A DNA stretch of 64,000 nucleotides, taken from NCBI GenBank assembly GCA_963796325.1, contig CAWCLF010000001.1, positions 310,001 through 374,000 of the forward strand, in the 5' to 3' direction. Both the position numbers and the translations under genes were made by a program. The notes under the pieces were generated by a model. That model was not told the DNA's origin and did not search any database. It saw only the letters and a list, made by a program, of their open reading frames with translations. This DNA comes from CAVYGN01 sp963796325. Its GTDB lineage: Bacteria > Spirochaetota > Brevinematia > Brevinematales > JAOACQ01. Below are positions 1 to 9,398 of the stretch, one piece after another. Within the stretch, counting starts at the first letter, position 1; every line of letters starts with the position of its first letter.

Positions 1-1
1 A

Positions 2-232
2 AATTATCGCGAAGATCCCCTCTTTGCAGAATCCCTAAAGGCGGCTGTCGAAAACGGAGAAATATCCGCTTCTTATCTCCAGAGACGTTTCCGGGTGGGA
101 TACAACAGGGCTTCAAGGCTTATCGACGCCTTCGAAAAACTGAGGATCCTGGGGCCTTCCACCTCATCGAGTAAACCCAGAGAAGTACTGATCGGATTGG
201 AAGAGATGAATTCGATATTGAGCGCTAAATAA
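2..232 (+). CDS. ftsK: FtsK/SpoIIIE DNA translocase, C-terminal end (partial)
   Basis: The reading frame is already open at the left edge and ends with TAA at 230-232, leaving 76 residues. They match the gamma winged-helix domain at the end of FtsK/SpoIIIE translocases: an acidic PLFAESLKAAVENGEISASY stretch, then LQRRFRVGYNRASRLIDAFE, the DNA-recognition helix region that reads the polar KOPS/SRS sequences, then a short tail. FtsK pumps chromosome DNA through the division septum and activates XerCD at dif. The ATPase motor and membrane domains lie outside the window. The downstream helicase gene follows after 22 bp on the same strand, so the two may be co-transcribed. Confidence 0.85.
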   Translation, partial: NYREDPLFAESLKAAVENGEISASYLQRRFRVGYNRASRLIDAFEKLRILGPSTSSSKPREVLIGLEEMNSILSAK

Positions 233-254
233 CCCCCCTCCGAAGGAGCCTTTT

Positions 255-2735
255 TTGAAAAAACCATCTTTGGAATGCTTTAAGCCTGAAATTGTTGAAT
301 TTATCAGGAGTGAAATAGAGTCCAATTCCGGACAGGAAGTTTCGTTTGTCGGGAATGTCAACCGGGAAGGAATAGTTTTTGAGGTTGAGCCGATGGCATA
401 CGGGAATGAGAATTCGGCGCCGGTAGTTCTTATGGAAACCCTCCAGGGGGATGTACTCATACATAACCACCCTGGAAAGGGCGGAGAGGAAATCCTCAGG
501 GCCTCTGAAAATGATATCCAGTTGGCCGCGGAGCTTGCTAATAAAAAAATAGGTTTTTACATAATCGATAACTCCTGCACTATGGTTAATGTAGTATTTA
601 AACCTGAAGGGAGGGTATATCTCAAAGATAGGGAAGTGGCCGGTATTTTCGACGATGGAGGACTTCTTTCAGGGAATATAGCTTATTTTGAACCCCGGGA
701 GGAACAGATAAAGCTTGTCGATTCTGTCGTAGATGCGATCAACGATTCGAAAATACTGATCTCGGAAGCCGGGACCGGGACAGGGAAATCATTGTCGTAT
801 CTTATTCCGGCTTCGATCTGGGCGGTTGAAAATAAAAAGAGGATTATTGTTTCTACACACACCATAAATCTCCAGCAGCAGATCGCCGGTAAGGACATGC
901 TGATCGTCGAGAAGGTCCTGAAGGAATATACGGGAAAGAAAATAAACTTTGCGGTGCTGATCGGCAAAGGTAATTACCTGTGCAGAAAAAAGCTTCATGA
1001 ACTTGAAAGGGACAAGGAAAGACAGGATACTCTCTTTGCCGAAGAAGGACATGCCGGTATAATTAAAGAAATTGAAGAATGGAGCCGCAGGTGCGAGGAA
1101 GGAACGGTAGGCGAATTCGGCGGGTTCATCAGTGAAGAGATCTGGGAAGAAGTTGCATGCGATTCGTCCGGGTGTCCGCGGAGGAAATGCCGGTTCTATT
1201 CGGACTGTTTTTATTATAAAGCAAGGCTCCAGGCTGAAAAATCAAATGTTATTATTGCCAATCACTCTCTTGTTTTCAGTACGATAGACGAGGCGAGCCG
1301 CAGGGTAAACCTGCCGTTCTTTTCGGGAATAATCTTCGATGAAGCTCATCACCTGGAGGATGTTTCGCTGAAAACCCTGTCGAAGGATTTTTCAGTCCAA
1401 TCCCTTTTATACCAGCTGAGGAAACTATATTTCGAAAAAAAGGGGAAGTCTTTCGGACTGTTCGAACTCTTGAAAAAAAGGGGCGGAACATCGGAAGCCG
1501 AGCTTGCGCTTGCTTACGAAGAACTGCTGAAAATGCACGGCGATGTTGCACAAACCCTTCATGACTTTTTGACCGGCGCTTCCGCCGATCTTAAGAAATC
1601 GGCAAGGGAATCGAATTCCATCGGGATCGATGAAGAATTCATGAATAGTCTTGTTTACCAGGACCTGTCGGATGCTCTATCCATGATTTTTAAAAAGATA
1701 GGGCAATTCTCTTCGCATTTTGAAAGCCTGGCGGAATGCATGAAGGACAAAGCCGTTAGAAGGGAGGCCCTCGATATAATCCAGTCCATAGGTTACAGGA
1801 TGTCGAGCCTCATGGAGGCCGGAAATATTTACGATCTTGTTTTCAATACTCAAAATGAGATAAATTTCGTAAAATGGATCGAACTTACAAAGAAAAATAT
1901 AAGGTTTTATTATAGTCCACTCGAAGTTGGGGATTTTCTTGCAAACTCCATCTTTTCAAAAAAGGATTTTACAATTTTCACTTCAGCGACCTTGATGATC
2001 AATAACAGGTTCGATTATTTCAGGGCAGGCATAGGACTGGAGATTGCAACGGACAAGCTTAAAAGCGAGATACAGCTTGCTTCGCCCTTCGACTATGAAA
2101 AGCAGGCCGAAATATATATTTTAGAGGACAGCCTCGATCATGCCAGCGTGACCGAAGAAAAGACCAGGCTGGTCAGGGAGCTTTCCCTGATGAGCGAGGG
2201 AGGAGTTCTGGCGCTATTTACTTCCTATGCCCGTCTCAAAGAGATGTACGGCATGCTTAAAGAGGAACTTTCAAAAGAAGGCCTGTATCCCCTCAAGCAG
2301 GGTGAAGCCCCCAGGGACGAACTTTTATCAAGGATGAGTTCTCAAAAGAATGTCGTTCTTTTCGCCACGTCGAGTTTCTGGGAAGGCATCGATATCCAGG
2401 GTGATAACCTCCGCTGTGTGATCATCGAGAAACTGCCGTTTGATTCACCGGCAGATCCGATATTTAAAGCAAAGGTCAACCTGATGGAATACAAAGGCGT
2501 AAATTCCTTTATGAACTATAGCGTCCCCCGGGCGGTTCTTCGCCTGAAACAGGGAATGGGAAGGCTTATCAGAAGCAAGACCGATAAAGGCGTCATAGCA
2601 ATTCTTGACAACAGGATCAAAACGAAGAAATACGGCCAGATATTCCTTAACTCGCTCCCTCCGGCTAAGATCGTCTGCGGAAGTCTGAATACGATTATAC
2701 GGGAAACCGAAAGCTTTTTTTCATCCCGGTTCTGA
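255..2735 (+). CDS. dinG: DinG/XPD-family ATP-dependent helicase with N-terminal JAMM-like segment
   Basis: This 826-residue protein is a superfamily 2 iron-sulfur helicase of the DinG/YoaA/XPD type, expected to unwind 5'-3' on damaged DNA, R-loops or stalled forks. The Walker A motif GTGTGKS lies near residues 173-179. Four cysteines at 302, 307, 312 and 318 are placed to bind the 4Fe-4S cluster. The DEAH box begins at residue 362, and a motif VI-like QGMGRLIRS is near the C terminus. The first ~110 residues are unusual for E. coli DinG: E61, then H70-N-H72, S84 and D87 reproduce the E/HxH/S-x2-D layout of JAMM (MPN+) metalloproteases and RadC. The HxH-to-S spacing is slightly long, so metal binding is inferred. 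No exonuclease domain is present. The start has a GGAG-type site (GAAGGAGCC) upstream. Confidence 0.88.
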   Translation: MKKPSLECFKPEIVEFIRSEIESNSGQEVSFVGNVNREGIVFEVEPMAYGNENSAPVVLMETLQGDVLIHNHPGKGGEEILRASENDIQLAAELANKKIGFYIIDNSCTMVNVVFKPEGRVYLKDREVAGIFDDGGLLSGNIAYFEPREEQIKLVDSVVDAINDSKILISEAGTGTGKSLSYLIPASIWAVENKKRIIVSTHTINLQQQIAGKDMLIVEKVLKEYTGKKINFAVLIGKGNYLCRKKLHELERDKERQDTLFAEEGHAGIIKEIEEWSRRCEEGTVGEFGGFISEEIWEEVACDSSGCPRRKCRFYSDCFYYKARLQAEKSNVIIANHSLVFSTIDEASRRVNLPFFSGIIFDEAHHLEDVSLKTLSKDFSVQSLLYQLRKLYFEKKGKSFGLFELLKKRGGTSEAELALAYEELLKMHGDVAQTLHDFLTGASADLKKSARESNSIGIDEEFMNSLVYQDLSDALSMIFKKIGQFSSHFESLAECMKDKAVRREALDIIQSIGYRMSSLMEAGNIYDLVFNTQNEINFVKWIELTKKNIRFYYSPLEVGDFLANSIFSKKDFTIFTSATLMINNRFDYFRAGIGLEIATDKLKSEIQLASPFDYEKQAEIYILEDSLDHASVTEEKTRLVRELSLMSEGGVLALFTSYARLKEMYGMLKEELSKEGLYPLKQGEAPRDELLSRMSSQKNVVLFATSSFWEGIDIQGDNLRCVIIEKLPFDSPADPIFKAKVNLMEYKGVNSFMNYSVPRAVLRLKQGMGRLIRSKTDKGVIAILDNRIKTKKYGQIFLNSLPPAKIVCGSLNTIIRETESFFSSRF

Positions 2736-2810
2736 AGTCCCCTGTCGGACGGGGTCACTCCTTATCTCGTTTATAATCAATACGATCAAAAAATATTTTC
2801 TTAAAAACCC

Positions 2811-2839
2811 TTGCATTTTTTATTTACATAAGTAATAAT
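2811..2839 (+). promoter_or_regulatory. Probable sigma-70 promoter of the flagellar export operon
   Basis: TTGCAT at 2811-2816 and AATAAT at 2834-2839 are separated by 17 bp, in an AT-rich 199-bp gap between dinG and fliP. A second TATAAT at 2867-2872 lacks a convincing -35 box. The match is by eye only; it suggests that fliP starts a new transcription unit. Confidence 0.45.
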
Positions 2840-2848
2840 ATATCGTAG

Positions 2849-2868
2849 TAGTAGAAAAAATTCTACTA
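2849..2868. promoter_or_regulatory. Perfect 8-bp inverted repeat in the fliP leader
   Basis: TAGTAGAA at 2849-2856 and TTCTACTA at 2861-2868 are perfect inverted copies around an AAAA spacer. They lie just downstream of the proposed -10 box and about 70 bp before fliP. A dimeric-repressor operator or a small mRNA leader hairpin would both fit. No regulator is identified. Confidence 0.4.
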
Positions 2869-2934
2869 TAATTAGAATTGCGCACAATTACGCACTGCCT
2901 GTGCTTTTGGGTTTGCAGGATAGGGAGGGGAAGA

Positions 2935-3702
2935 GTGAATAAAATAGCGGTATTATTTATATTTTCCCTTTTTTTATTCACTTCACCTGTAAACGCTCAG
3001 CAGAATGGGACTGCTCCGAATATTCCCATTCCGGCTCTTAATTTCAACGTTCAGGAAGCCAGAACGCCCAGGCAGGTTGCGTTATCGCTGCAGATACTTT
3101 TCCTTATTACGATCATAAGCCTTGCCCCGACTCTTCTCATCGTTCTGACAAGCTTTATCAGAATTTACATTGTTCTTTCCTTTGTGAGCAGGGGTCTTGC
3201 TACCCAGAATATTCCTCCCAACCAGATAATTATCAGCCTTTCTCTATTCATTAGTCTCTTTGTCATGTTTCCGGTATTCAGCAAATCCTATTCGGAGGGC
3301 GTTAAGCCTTATCTGGACGGGAAAATCACCATTAATGAAGGTTATACAAAAGCGATCGAACCTGTCAGGCAGTTTATGTTCAGGCAGACCGCGGAAAGAT
3401 ATATATACAGATTCATTAAAATGGCTAAAGTGGAAAGGCCGAAAGGTCCCGATGACGTTCCGACCTATGTCCTCATCCCCGCTTTTATTCTTAATGAACT
3501 CACTTTATCCTTTTACATGGGAATGCTCATATTAATCCCTTTTACAATTATAGATGTTGTAGTGGCAAGTGTTCTAATGTCAGTAGGGATGATGATGCTG
3601 CCTCCGATTATGATATCTTTCCCTCTGAAGATACTGCTGTTTTATGTGGTGGACGGCTGGGACCTCCTGGTCGAAAAATTGATTTTAAGTTTTAGAATGT
3701 AG
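2935..3702 (+). CDS. fliP: Flagellar export apparatus protein FliP
   Basis: FliP forms the inner-membrane core of the flagellar type III export gate together with FliQ and FliR. The GTG at 2935 is chosen because GGGAGGGG sits 4 bp upstream and it gives a 255-residue protein with a cleavable signal peptide (MNKIAVLFIFSLFLFTSP..NAQ), as FliP usually has. The longer open frame from a TTG at 2878 has no ribosome-binding site. Family-typical stretches include PNQIIISLSLFISLFVMFP, the soluble-loop segment ending in DDVPTYVLIPAFILNEL, and a C-terminal MMMLPPIMISFPLKILLF. It heads fliP-fliQ-fliR-flhB-flhA-flhF-fleN; the usual upstream fliL-fliM-fliN/Y-fliO genes are absent here, with dinG in their place. 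Confidence 0.95.
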   Translation: MNKIAVLFIFSLFLFTSPVNAQQNGTAPNIPIPALNFNVQEARTPRQVALSLQILFLITIISLAPTLLIVLTSFIRIYIVLSFVSRGLATQNIPPNQIIISLSLFISLFVMFPVFSKSYSEGVKPYLDGKITINEGYTKAIEPVRQFMFRQTAERYIYRFIKMAKVERPKGPDDVPTYVLIPAFILNELTLSFYMGMLILIPFTIIDVVVASVLMSVGMMMLPPIMISFPLKILLFYVVDGWDLLVEKLILSFRM

Positions 3703-3711
3703 GGAGCCTGT

Positions 3712-3981
3712 ATGAGCCAGGGTTTGATTTTATCTATTATGAATCAGACGATTTATGAAATTCTGATACTGAGCCTGCCGCTTTTAGGAGCAGCTATGAT
3801 TATAGGCCTCGTGATCAGTATCTTCCAGGCTACAACTTCCATACAGGAGCAGACATTGACTTTTGTTCCGAAAATCATTGTCATATTGCTGATAGGTATG
3901 GTTGCAGGTTCGTTTTTTTTGAACAGTATGATAGATTTTACTAAAAACCTTTTTGATTTAATGGCAAGAGCGAAGATTTGA
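3712..3981 (+). CDS. fliQ: Flagellar export apparatus protein FliQ
   Basis: This 89-residue protein has the two-helix hairpin of FliQ and the usual family length. The first membrane helix contains the LPLLGAAMIIGLVISIFQA segment, followed by the conserved T-S-I-Q-E-Q-T-L-T-F-V-P-K turn and a second membrane helix. Four FliQ copies wrap the FliP5-FliR1 export gate. It starts 10 bp after fliP with a GGGAGCC site, consistent with translational coupling in the export operon. Confidence 0.95.
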   Translation: MSQGLILSIMNQTIYEILILSLPLLGAAMIIGLVISIFQATTSIQEQTLTFVPKIIVILLIGMVAGSFFLNSMIDFTKNLFDLMARAKI

Positions 3982-4012
3982 ATTAGCCGGCGCCTGGAAG
4001 TGAGGAATTTTA

Positions 4013-4801
4013 ATGGACGTTCTTTATGACAGCTTTGTAAGGTATTTCCAGATCTTCCTTGTTATCATAGTAAGGATGATCGGTCTGTTCATTACAGCTC
4101 CGTTTTATTCCGGTATGGCGATCCCATTCCGGTTCAAGCTTGCCCTCGGGTTTTTCACCAGCCTCGTTGCAGTACCCCTTGTTATAGGGATGGGCTATAA
4201 AGAACCTGCCGGTTTCCTCGATCTGGGCATACAGATGATTGTAAGCTTTGTTTTCGGGGTCGGTGTGGGCACTTTCATATATATTATTGTTTCGGCATTT
4301 CAGGTTTCAGCCCAGATTTTCAGTATTCAGATGGGGCTCGGGATGAATGAAGTGTTCGATCCGATATCCGAAACACAAGTGCCTGCGATAGGCAACATGT
4401 TCGGCATCCTGATTCTTCTTCTGCTAATAAGGGTGGATGCTCATTTTTTACTGCTGCAGCTAATGGTGGACAGCTTTAAAAATATTCAGGGCCTCGCACT
4501 GGCTTCGATAGGGGTTATGATGAAGGGCTTAGTATCCGCCGTAATGACAATGTTCGATATAGGGCTTAAGATATCCCTCCCGGTAATCGGAGTTACAATC
4601 CTCATGGATATGGCAATGGCTATAATTGCAAGAGTCGCTCCGCAGTTCAATGTGATGATTATGGGTTTCAATCTTAAGCTCTTGATCGGTTTTTTTGTAA
4701 TATGGCTCGTACTTCCTTCCCTTGTCGACCTCGGGGGGAATGTCATAAATAATATGCTGAAGGATACAGGCGATTTGATACAATTTTTTAAACCGGCTTA
4801 A
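4013..4801 (+). CDS. fliR: Flagellar export apparatus protein FliR
   Basis: The 262-residue polytopic protein matches FliR, the single-copy partner that closes the FliP ring in the export gate. About six hydrophobic helices can be counted. The family signature appears as IQMGLGMNEVFDPISETQVP followed by a loop and helix, and near the end ARVAPQFNVMIMGFNLKLL. It lies 31 bp after fliQ with a GGAAGTGAGG site, and its stop is 11 bp before flhB. Confidence 0.95.
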   Translation: MDVLYDSFVRYFQIFLVIIVRMIGLFITAPFYSGMAIPFRFKLALGFFTSLVAVPLVIGMGYKEPAGFLDLGIQMIVSFVFGVGVGTFIYIIVSAFQVSAQIFSIQMGLGMNEVFDPISETQVPAIGNMFGILILLLLIRVDAHFLLLQLMVDSFKNIQGLALASIGVMMKGLVSAVMTMFDIGLKISLPVIGVTILMDMAMAIIARVAPQFNVMIMGFNLKLLIGFFVIWLVLPSLVDLGGNVINNMLKDTGDLIQFFKPA

Positions 4802-4811
4802 AAGGGAAAAT

Positions 4812-5969
4812 ATGGATATTGATAAAAACGATTTCTTCCGGGAATTGGAAGACCTTATCATCAAAAGCGGGTTCTTTTTTGATCTTCAAATGTTTGCTGC
4901 AGAAGATGAAGGAAGAACCGAAGAGCCTACAGAGTATAAGAGAAGGAAGGCCAGGGAAGAAGGTAATGTTCCCAGGTCACAGGAATTGACGGCAATCATA
5001 GTTTTCCTTATGGGTTTCTGGACGATTGCTCTTTTCGGAGGTATGATCTTTCAATCTCTGATCGGGATTATGAGGTATTACCTTGACAATCTTCTGACTA
5101 TTAAATTGAGTAAAAACAGCGTGGTTCCTTTCTTCCTGGACATGCTGAAACTTTCAACATCGAGCGTTCTTCCATTGATGATAATAGGAATTATCGCCTC
5201 CGTTGCCGCAAGCTTCATTCAGGGCGGGATCGTGTTTTCCACTAAAAAATTAAATTTCAATATAGGCCGGATTTTTTCGAACATGGGACCGAATTTTCTG
5301 AAGATGTTCTGGTCCAGGGAAACCCTTTTCAATTTGTTGAAATCCCTGCTTAAGGTGATAGGGGTATTTGCAATCGCATTTATAATAATCAATCAGAGGC
5401 TGGCTGAAATGATCACCATTTCAAGGATGGAAATGCTCGACGCATTCAGCCTAATTTGGTCCGTCCTGTTCCAGTTTGTCAGCTTTTCAGGTATTATGCT
5501 GCTTATTTTTGCCATAGGAGATTATGCCTTTCAAAGATGGATCTATCATGAATCATTGAAAATGACAAAACAGGAAATAAAGGAAGAGTTCAAGGAAATG
5601 GAAGGCAATCCGGAAATCAAAGCCAGGATACGTGAAATGGAAAGAAGGCTCCTGTCCAGAAAGATGATCCAGGAGATCCCCAAGGCTGATGTTGTTATAA
5701 CGAACCCTACCCATATAGCTGTTGCGCTGAAATATGAACCGAGCTTTATGAACGCTCCTTTAGTTGTTGCAAAGGGCGAAGGCCCTCTGGCCGAGAGGAT
5801 AAAGATGATAGCCAAAGAAAACAATGTATTTATTATTGAAAATAAGCCGCTTGCCCGGGAAATATTCAGAAGGGTTGAGGTCGGGCAGGAAATACCGCCG
5901 GAACTGTTTATGGCGGTTGCAAAAATACTTTCAATCGTATATAAAATGAGGGAAAGCGTCGCCGCCTGA
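4812..5969 (+). CDS. flhB: Flagellar export switch protein FlhB
   Basis: FlhB switches the flagellar export apparatus from rod/hook to filament substrates through self-cleavage. The cleavage motif N298-P-T-H301 is intact (VVITNPTHIAVALKYE). Four membrane helices precede the cytoplasmic domain. The protein is 385 residues, longer than E. coli FlhB mostly because of a ~30-residue leader before FDLQMFAAEDEGRTEEPTE; comparable leaders are typical of spirochaete FlhB. It begins 11 bp after fliR with AAAGGGAAA as the likely ribosome-binding site. Confidence 0.95.
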   Translation: MDIDKNDFFRELEDLIIKSGFFFDLQMFAAEDEGRTEEPTEYKRRKAREEGNVPRSQELTAIIVFLMGFWTIALFGGMIFQSLIGIMRYYLDNLLTIKLSKNSVVPFFLDMLKLSTSSVLPLMIIGIIASVAASFIQGGIVFSTKKLNFNIGRIFSNMGPNFLKMFWSRETLFNLLKSLLKVIGVFAIAFIIINQRLAEMITISRMEMLDAFSLIWSVLFQFVSFSGIMLLIFAIGDYAFQRWIYHESLKMTKQEIKEEFKEMEGNPEIKARIREMERRLLSRKMIQEIPKADVVITNPTHIAVALKYEPSFMNAPLVVAKGEGPLAERIKMIAKENNVFIIENKPLAREIFRRVEVGQEIPPELFMAVAKILSIVYKMRESVAA

Positions 5970-5983
5970 AGGAGGAGTGATTT

Positions 5984-8059
5984 ATGGCTGCCGGACCCAA
6001 GCAGAGCCTTTTGAATCTTAAGGAAAATATCGACATTTTCGTTGCCGTATCTCTTATTGTCGTTGTTTTAATGCTTATCATACCTATGCCGACTTTCCTG
6101 CTCGACCTTCTCCTGATTGTCAATCTTGCAATATCGATCATGATCATATTAAGCACCATGTATGTGAGAAAACCGGCGGATTTTTCCGTTTTCCCTTCCC
6201 TGATACTGCTTACAACGATATTCGGCCTTGGTCTTAACGTATCGGCTACGAGGCTTATCCTTACTATGGGCGAAGCTTTCGACGGAAAAGTCATCAGGGC
6301 TTTCGGCGATTTTGTAGTAAAAGGCAATTATGTTGTGGGCATCACAATCTTCATCGTTCTCCTTGCCATCCAGTTCCTTGTGATAACAAAAGGCGCATCC
6401 AGGGTTTCAGAAGTTGCGGCCCGTTTTACTCTGGATGCCCTGCCCGGGAAGCAGCTTTCCATAAACGAAGATCTGAATGCAGGGCTGATATCGGAAGATG
6501 AAGCCAGGCGGAGAAGGGATGAATTGAGGCTTGAAACCGATTTTTACGGGGCTATGGACGGTTCTTCCAAATTCGTTTCAGGCAACGTCAAGGTGGCTTT
6601 TGTTATAACGCTGGTAAATATAGTTGTCGGGCTTATAACAGGGGTTGCAATCCGGGGCGAGGATATCGGAACTGCAGCTCAGACTTACATTCTGCTTACT
6701 GTCGGCGAAGGCCTGGTATCCCAGATACCCGCTCTTTTAATATCAACCGCCACAGGCATTATAGTTACAAGGACGGCCTCGAGGGAGAAATTCGGAAAGG
6801 ATGTAGTCACCCAGATCGGCGCATCGCCCAAGGTGTTATTCGTGGCCGGAGGGTTTATCACGCTTCTGGGCATCGTACCGGGATTTCCATTCCTCCTGAA
6901 TTTCCTTGTCGGGGGTCTGATCTTGACCATCGGCTTTACGATGTCACGGACGATCAAAGCAAGTCTTGTGAAAAAAGAGGCCGAATCTACTAAATCCAGA
7001 CAGGCGACTGAGCAGACTACGACAGTGGAGGATATCGTAAGAATAGATCCGATGAACCTGGAAATAGGATATAATCTTATTCCTCTTGTCGATAAGGAGC
7101 AGGGAGGAGATCTCCTCGACAGGATCAAGCTTATAAGGAGACGTATCGGGCTGGATCTGGGCATCCTTGTCCCGCCTATCAGGATAATAGACAACGTAGG
7201 CATCGACGCATCCGAATATATATTGAAGATAAGGGGTTCTGAAATAAGCCGGGGCAAGATTTTCGTTAACAGGTTCCTCGCGATGAATCCAAAACTCGAT
7301 CTCAAGCAGATAGAAGGCGTCGAGATCAAGGAGCCTGCATTCGGCCTTGATGCCAAGTGGATTTCAAGCGATGAGAGGCCGAAAGCGGAGTCCCTGGGAT
7401 TTGATATTTTTGATCCGCCGTCAGTTGTAGCGACTCATATTACAGAGGTCATCAAGAAGAATGCAGGGGAGCTTTTGACCAGGCAGGATGTCAAATCGAT
7501 GATAGATGCTTTGCAGAAAGAGTATCCGGTCGTTACGGAAGAAGCCATGAAAAATTCCAGCATCGGGGAGATCCAGAAAGTTCTTCAAAACCTGCTCAAG
7601 GAAGGCGTAAAGATAAGGAACATGCTGACCATTCTCGAAACCATTTCCGATTACGGGGCAACCATAAAAAATATAGATATGATAACGGAATATGTCAGGC
7701 AGTCCCTGGGCAAGCAGATTGCCTCCAATTACGCCGATGAAAACAATAGCCTGAAGGCAATAGTGATCGATCCGGAAGTGGAACAGATATTTACCGATTC
7801 GATACATGAAACGGCGCAGGGTCTTGTGTCGACTCTTGAGCCTGATCTTGTAAACAAATTTATTACCGGTGCGAGCCAGGTGATTGAAGGCGTCATCAAG
7901 ACGGGCCGGCAGCCTGTAATATTGTCCAGTCAGAAGATACGGAGACTTGTAAGAGAGCTTATAGAAAGATCGTTCCCGGGGATAGGTGTGCTGTCCTATT
8001 CTGAAATTCCAATAAATTATACGCTGGACCAGATCGGTATTATCAGCATCAACCCTTAA
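5984..8059 (+). CDS. flhA: Flagellar export protein FlhA
   Basis: FlhA (691 residues) forms the nonameric ring that docks chaperone-substrate complexes and couples export to the proton motive force. The N-terminal half carries about eight membrane helices and the conserved cytoplasmic FHIPEP-type loop, seen here as ARFTLDALPGKQLSINEDL followed by a GLISEDEARRRRDEL segment. The C-terminal cytosolic domain runs from roughly residue 350 and ends in PINYTLDQIGIISI. It follows flhB by 14 bp with a strong GGAGGAG site. Confidence 0.97.
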   Translation: MAAGPKQSLLNLKENIDIFVAVSLIVVVLMLIIPMPTFLLDLLLIVNLAISIMIILSTMYVRKPADFSVFPSLILLTTIFGLGLNVSATRLILTMGEAFDGKVIRAFGDFVVKGNYVVGITIFIVLLAIQFLVITKGASRVSEVAARFTLDALPGKQLSINEDLNAGLISEDEARRRRDELRLETDFYGAMDGSSKFVSGNVKVAFVITLVNIVVGLITGVAIRGEDIGTAAQTYILLTVGEGLVSQIPALLISTATGIIVTRTASREKFGKDVVTQIGASPKVLFVAGGFITLLGIVPGFPFLLNFLVGGLILTIGFTMSRTIKASLVKKEAESTKSRQATEQTTTVEDIVRIDPMNLEIGYNLIPLVDKEQGGDLLDRIKLIRRRIGLDLGILVPPIRIIDNVGIDASEYILKIRGSEISRGKIFVNRFLAMNPKLDLKQIEGVEIKEPAFGLDAKWISSDERPKAESLGFDIFDPPSVVATHITEVIKKNAGELLTRQDVKSMIDALQKEYPVVTEEAMKNSSIGEIQKVLQNLLKEGVKIRNMLTILETISDYGATIKNIDMITEYVRQSLGKQIASNYADENNSLKAIVIDPEVEQIFTDSIHETAQGLVSTLEPDLVNKFITGASQVIEGVIKTGRQPVILSSQKIRRLVRELIERSFPGIGVLSYSEIPINYTLDQIGIISINP

Positions 8060-8080
8060 TAATCTTGAGGAGATTATGTT

Positions 8081-9376
8081 ATGAGGTATGCCATTTATGA
8101 AGGGAAGACCAAGCAGGAAGCGGTTGATAAAATGTTCCTTGCCGCAAGGATGGAGGAGCGTCTTAAGGAAACGATGCTGATAAGGACATATCCGGAAGAA
8201 CGAAAAAAATTCCTGGGACTCCGGAAAGAAACCGTCTGGATTGCGACAGCATGCATTGATGAAGCAAGGATAATGGAGAGGCAGAAGAAAAGCGTAAGGA
8301 AAACTGCTGTTGCACCGACACTGTTCAAAGATGAGGATATTGCACAGAGCCCGAGGGAAGAAAACTATGCGAGGTCTGTAAATTCTCCTTTTCCGGTGAT
8401 TCCGAAGTCCGTCGTTCCGGCTGACGTCATGAAGAGTAAAAAGCTCGAGGAGGAAGTTCAGAATCTAAAAAGCTCCCTTGTCGAAATCCAGAATTATATT
8501 AAAAATGAATTCGATGAGATAAAGGAAGGTCTGATGAAATCCAGCAGGAATACTTCGCTGGAGAATAAAAAGAAGATCATGCAGGATCTTGAAATTTCAC
8601 AGAAAAACATCCAGTGGGCTGAAGAATTCCTGAGGGAAAGAGAATTTCATCCCAATGTCATACGCGATATAATTGAATATCTTAAAATGCAGAAAAACGA
8701 CATCCTGATAGACAAAGCGCAGATCCTTTCAAGCATAAAAGATTACCTGAAAACAAATATAAACAGGGAGGATATCCTTCTTGAAAATTACAGCTACGGT
8801 AAAAATATTCTCTTTATAGGACCTACAGGCGTAGGTAAAACTGTAAGCATCATAAAAATGGCTGCACATATTGCTGTAATCCGGCAGAAGTCTCTCAGAT
8901 TCATATCTATCGACAGGTATAAGGTCGGCGCCGATTCCCAGCTTAAAACTTATTCCGACCTTATGAAAGCCCCATTTTATCCCATTAATAAGGAGGATCA
9001 GTTTTATAAGATCCTTGAAAACGATGAAACATATTATACTTTTATTGACACTGCCGGGAAAAGCCCCAAGGACACGATCGTGATCAAGGAACTATCCGAT
9101 TGGATGAAAAAAGCGAACATGAAGTTTGATATTCATCTTGTTGTAAGCGCCACTACGAAACCCAGGGACCTCGATCTTGTCGTGGACAGCTATTCATGTC
9201 TGGAATTTTCTCATATAATTGCGACCAAGCTGGATGAAACTGTATGCCTGGGTTCAATAATTTCGTCGCTTTATCAGACGAAAAAGCCGCTTTCTTTCGT
9301 AACTAACGGCCAGGGCGTTCCTGAAGACTTTGAAATTGCTAATGTTGATCGCCTTATTGCCGATTCATTAAAATAA
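8081..9376 (+). CDS. flhF: Flagellar placement GTPase FlhF
   Basis: FlhF is an SRP-family GTPase that determines where flagella assemble. The 431-residue protein has the usual three parts: a basic N-terminal B domain (about 1-120) that varies in sequence, an N domain of helices (about 130-240), and an SRP-type G domain. The P-loop is GPTGVGKTVSIIKM; later G-motifs are DTAGKSPKD and TKLDET. Its gene lies between flhA and fleN, the expected partners, and starts 21 bp after flhA with a GAGGAG site. Confidence 0.95.
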   Translation: MRYAIYEGKTKQEAVDKMFLAARMEERLKETMLIRTYPEERKKFLGLRKETVWIATACIDEARIMERQKKSVRKTAVAPTLFKDEDIAQSPREENYARSVNSPFPVIPKSVVPADVMKSKKLEEEVQNLKSSLVEIQNYIKNEFDEIKEGLMKSSRNTSLENKKKIMQDLEISQKNIQWAEEFLREREFHPNVIRDIIEYLKMQKNDILIDKAQILSSIKDYLKTNINREDILLENYSYGKNILFIGPTGVGKTVSIIKMAAHIAVIRQKSLRFISIDRYKVGADSQLKTYSDLMKAPFYPINKEDQFYKILENDETYYTFIDTAGKSPKDTIVIKELSDWMKKANMKFDIHLVVSATTKPRDLDLVVDSYSCLEFSHIIATKLDETVCLGSIISSLYQTKKPLSFVTNGQGVPEDFEIANVDRLIADSLK

Positions 9377-9398
9377 CGTATGTCTTAGAGGTAGCATT

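Noticed and set aside
2878..2934. TTG start giving a 19-residue longer FliP
   Set aside because: No ribosome-binding site; the added residues would precede a normal signal peptide. GTG at 2935 has GGGAGGGG upstream.
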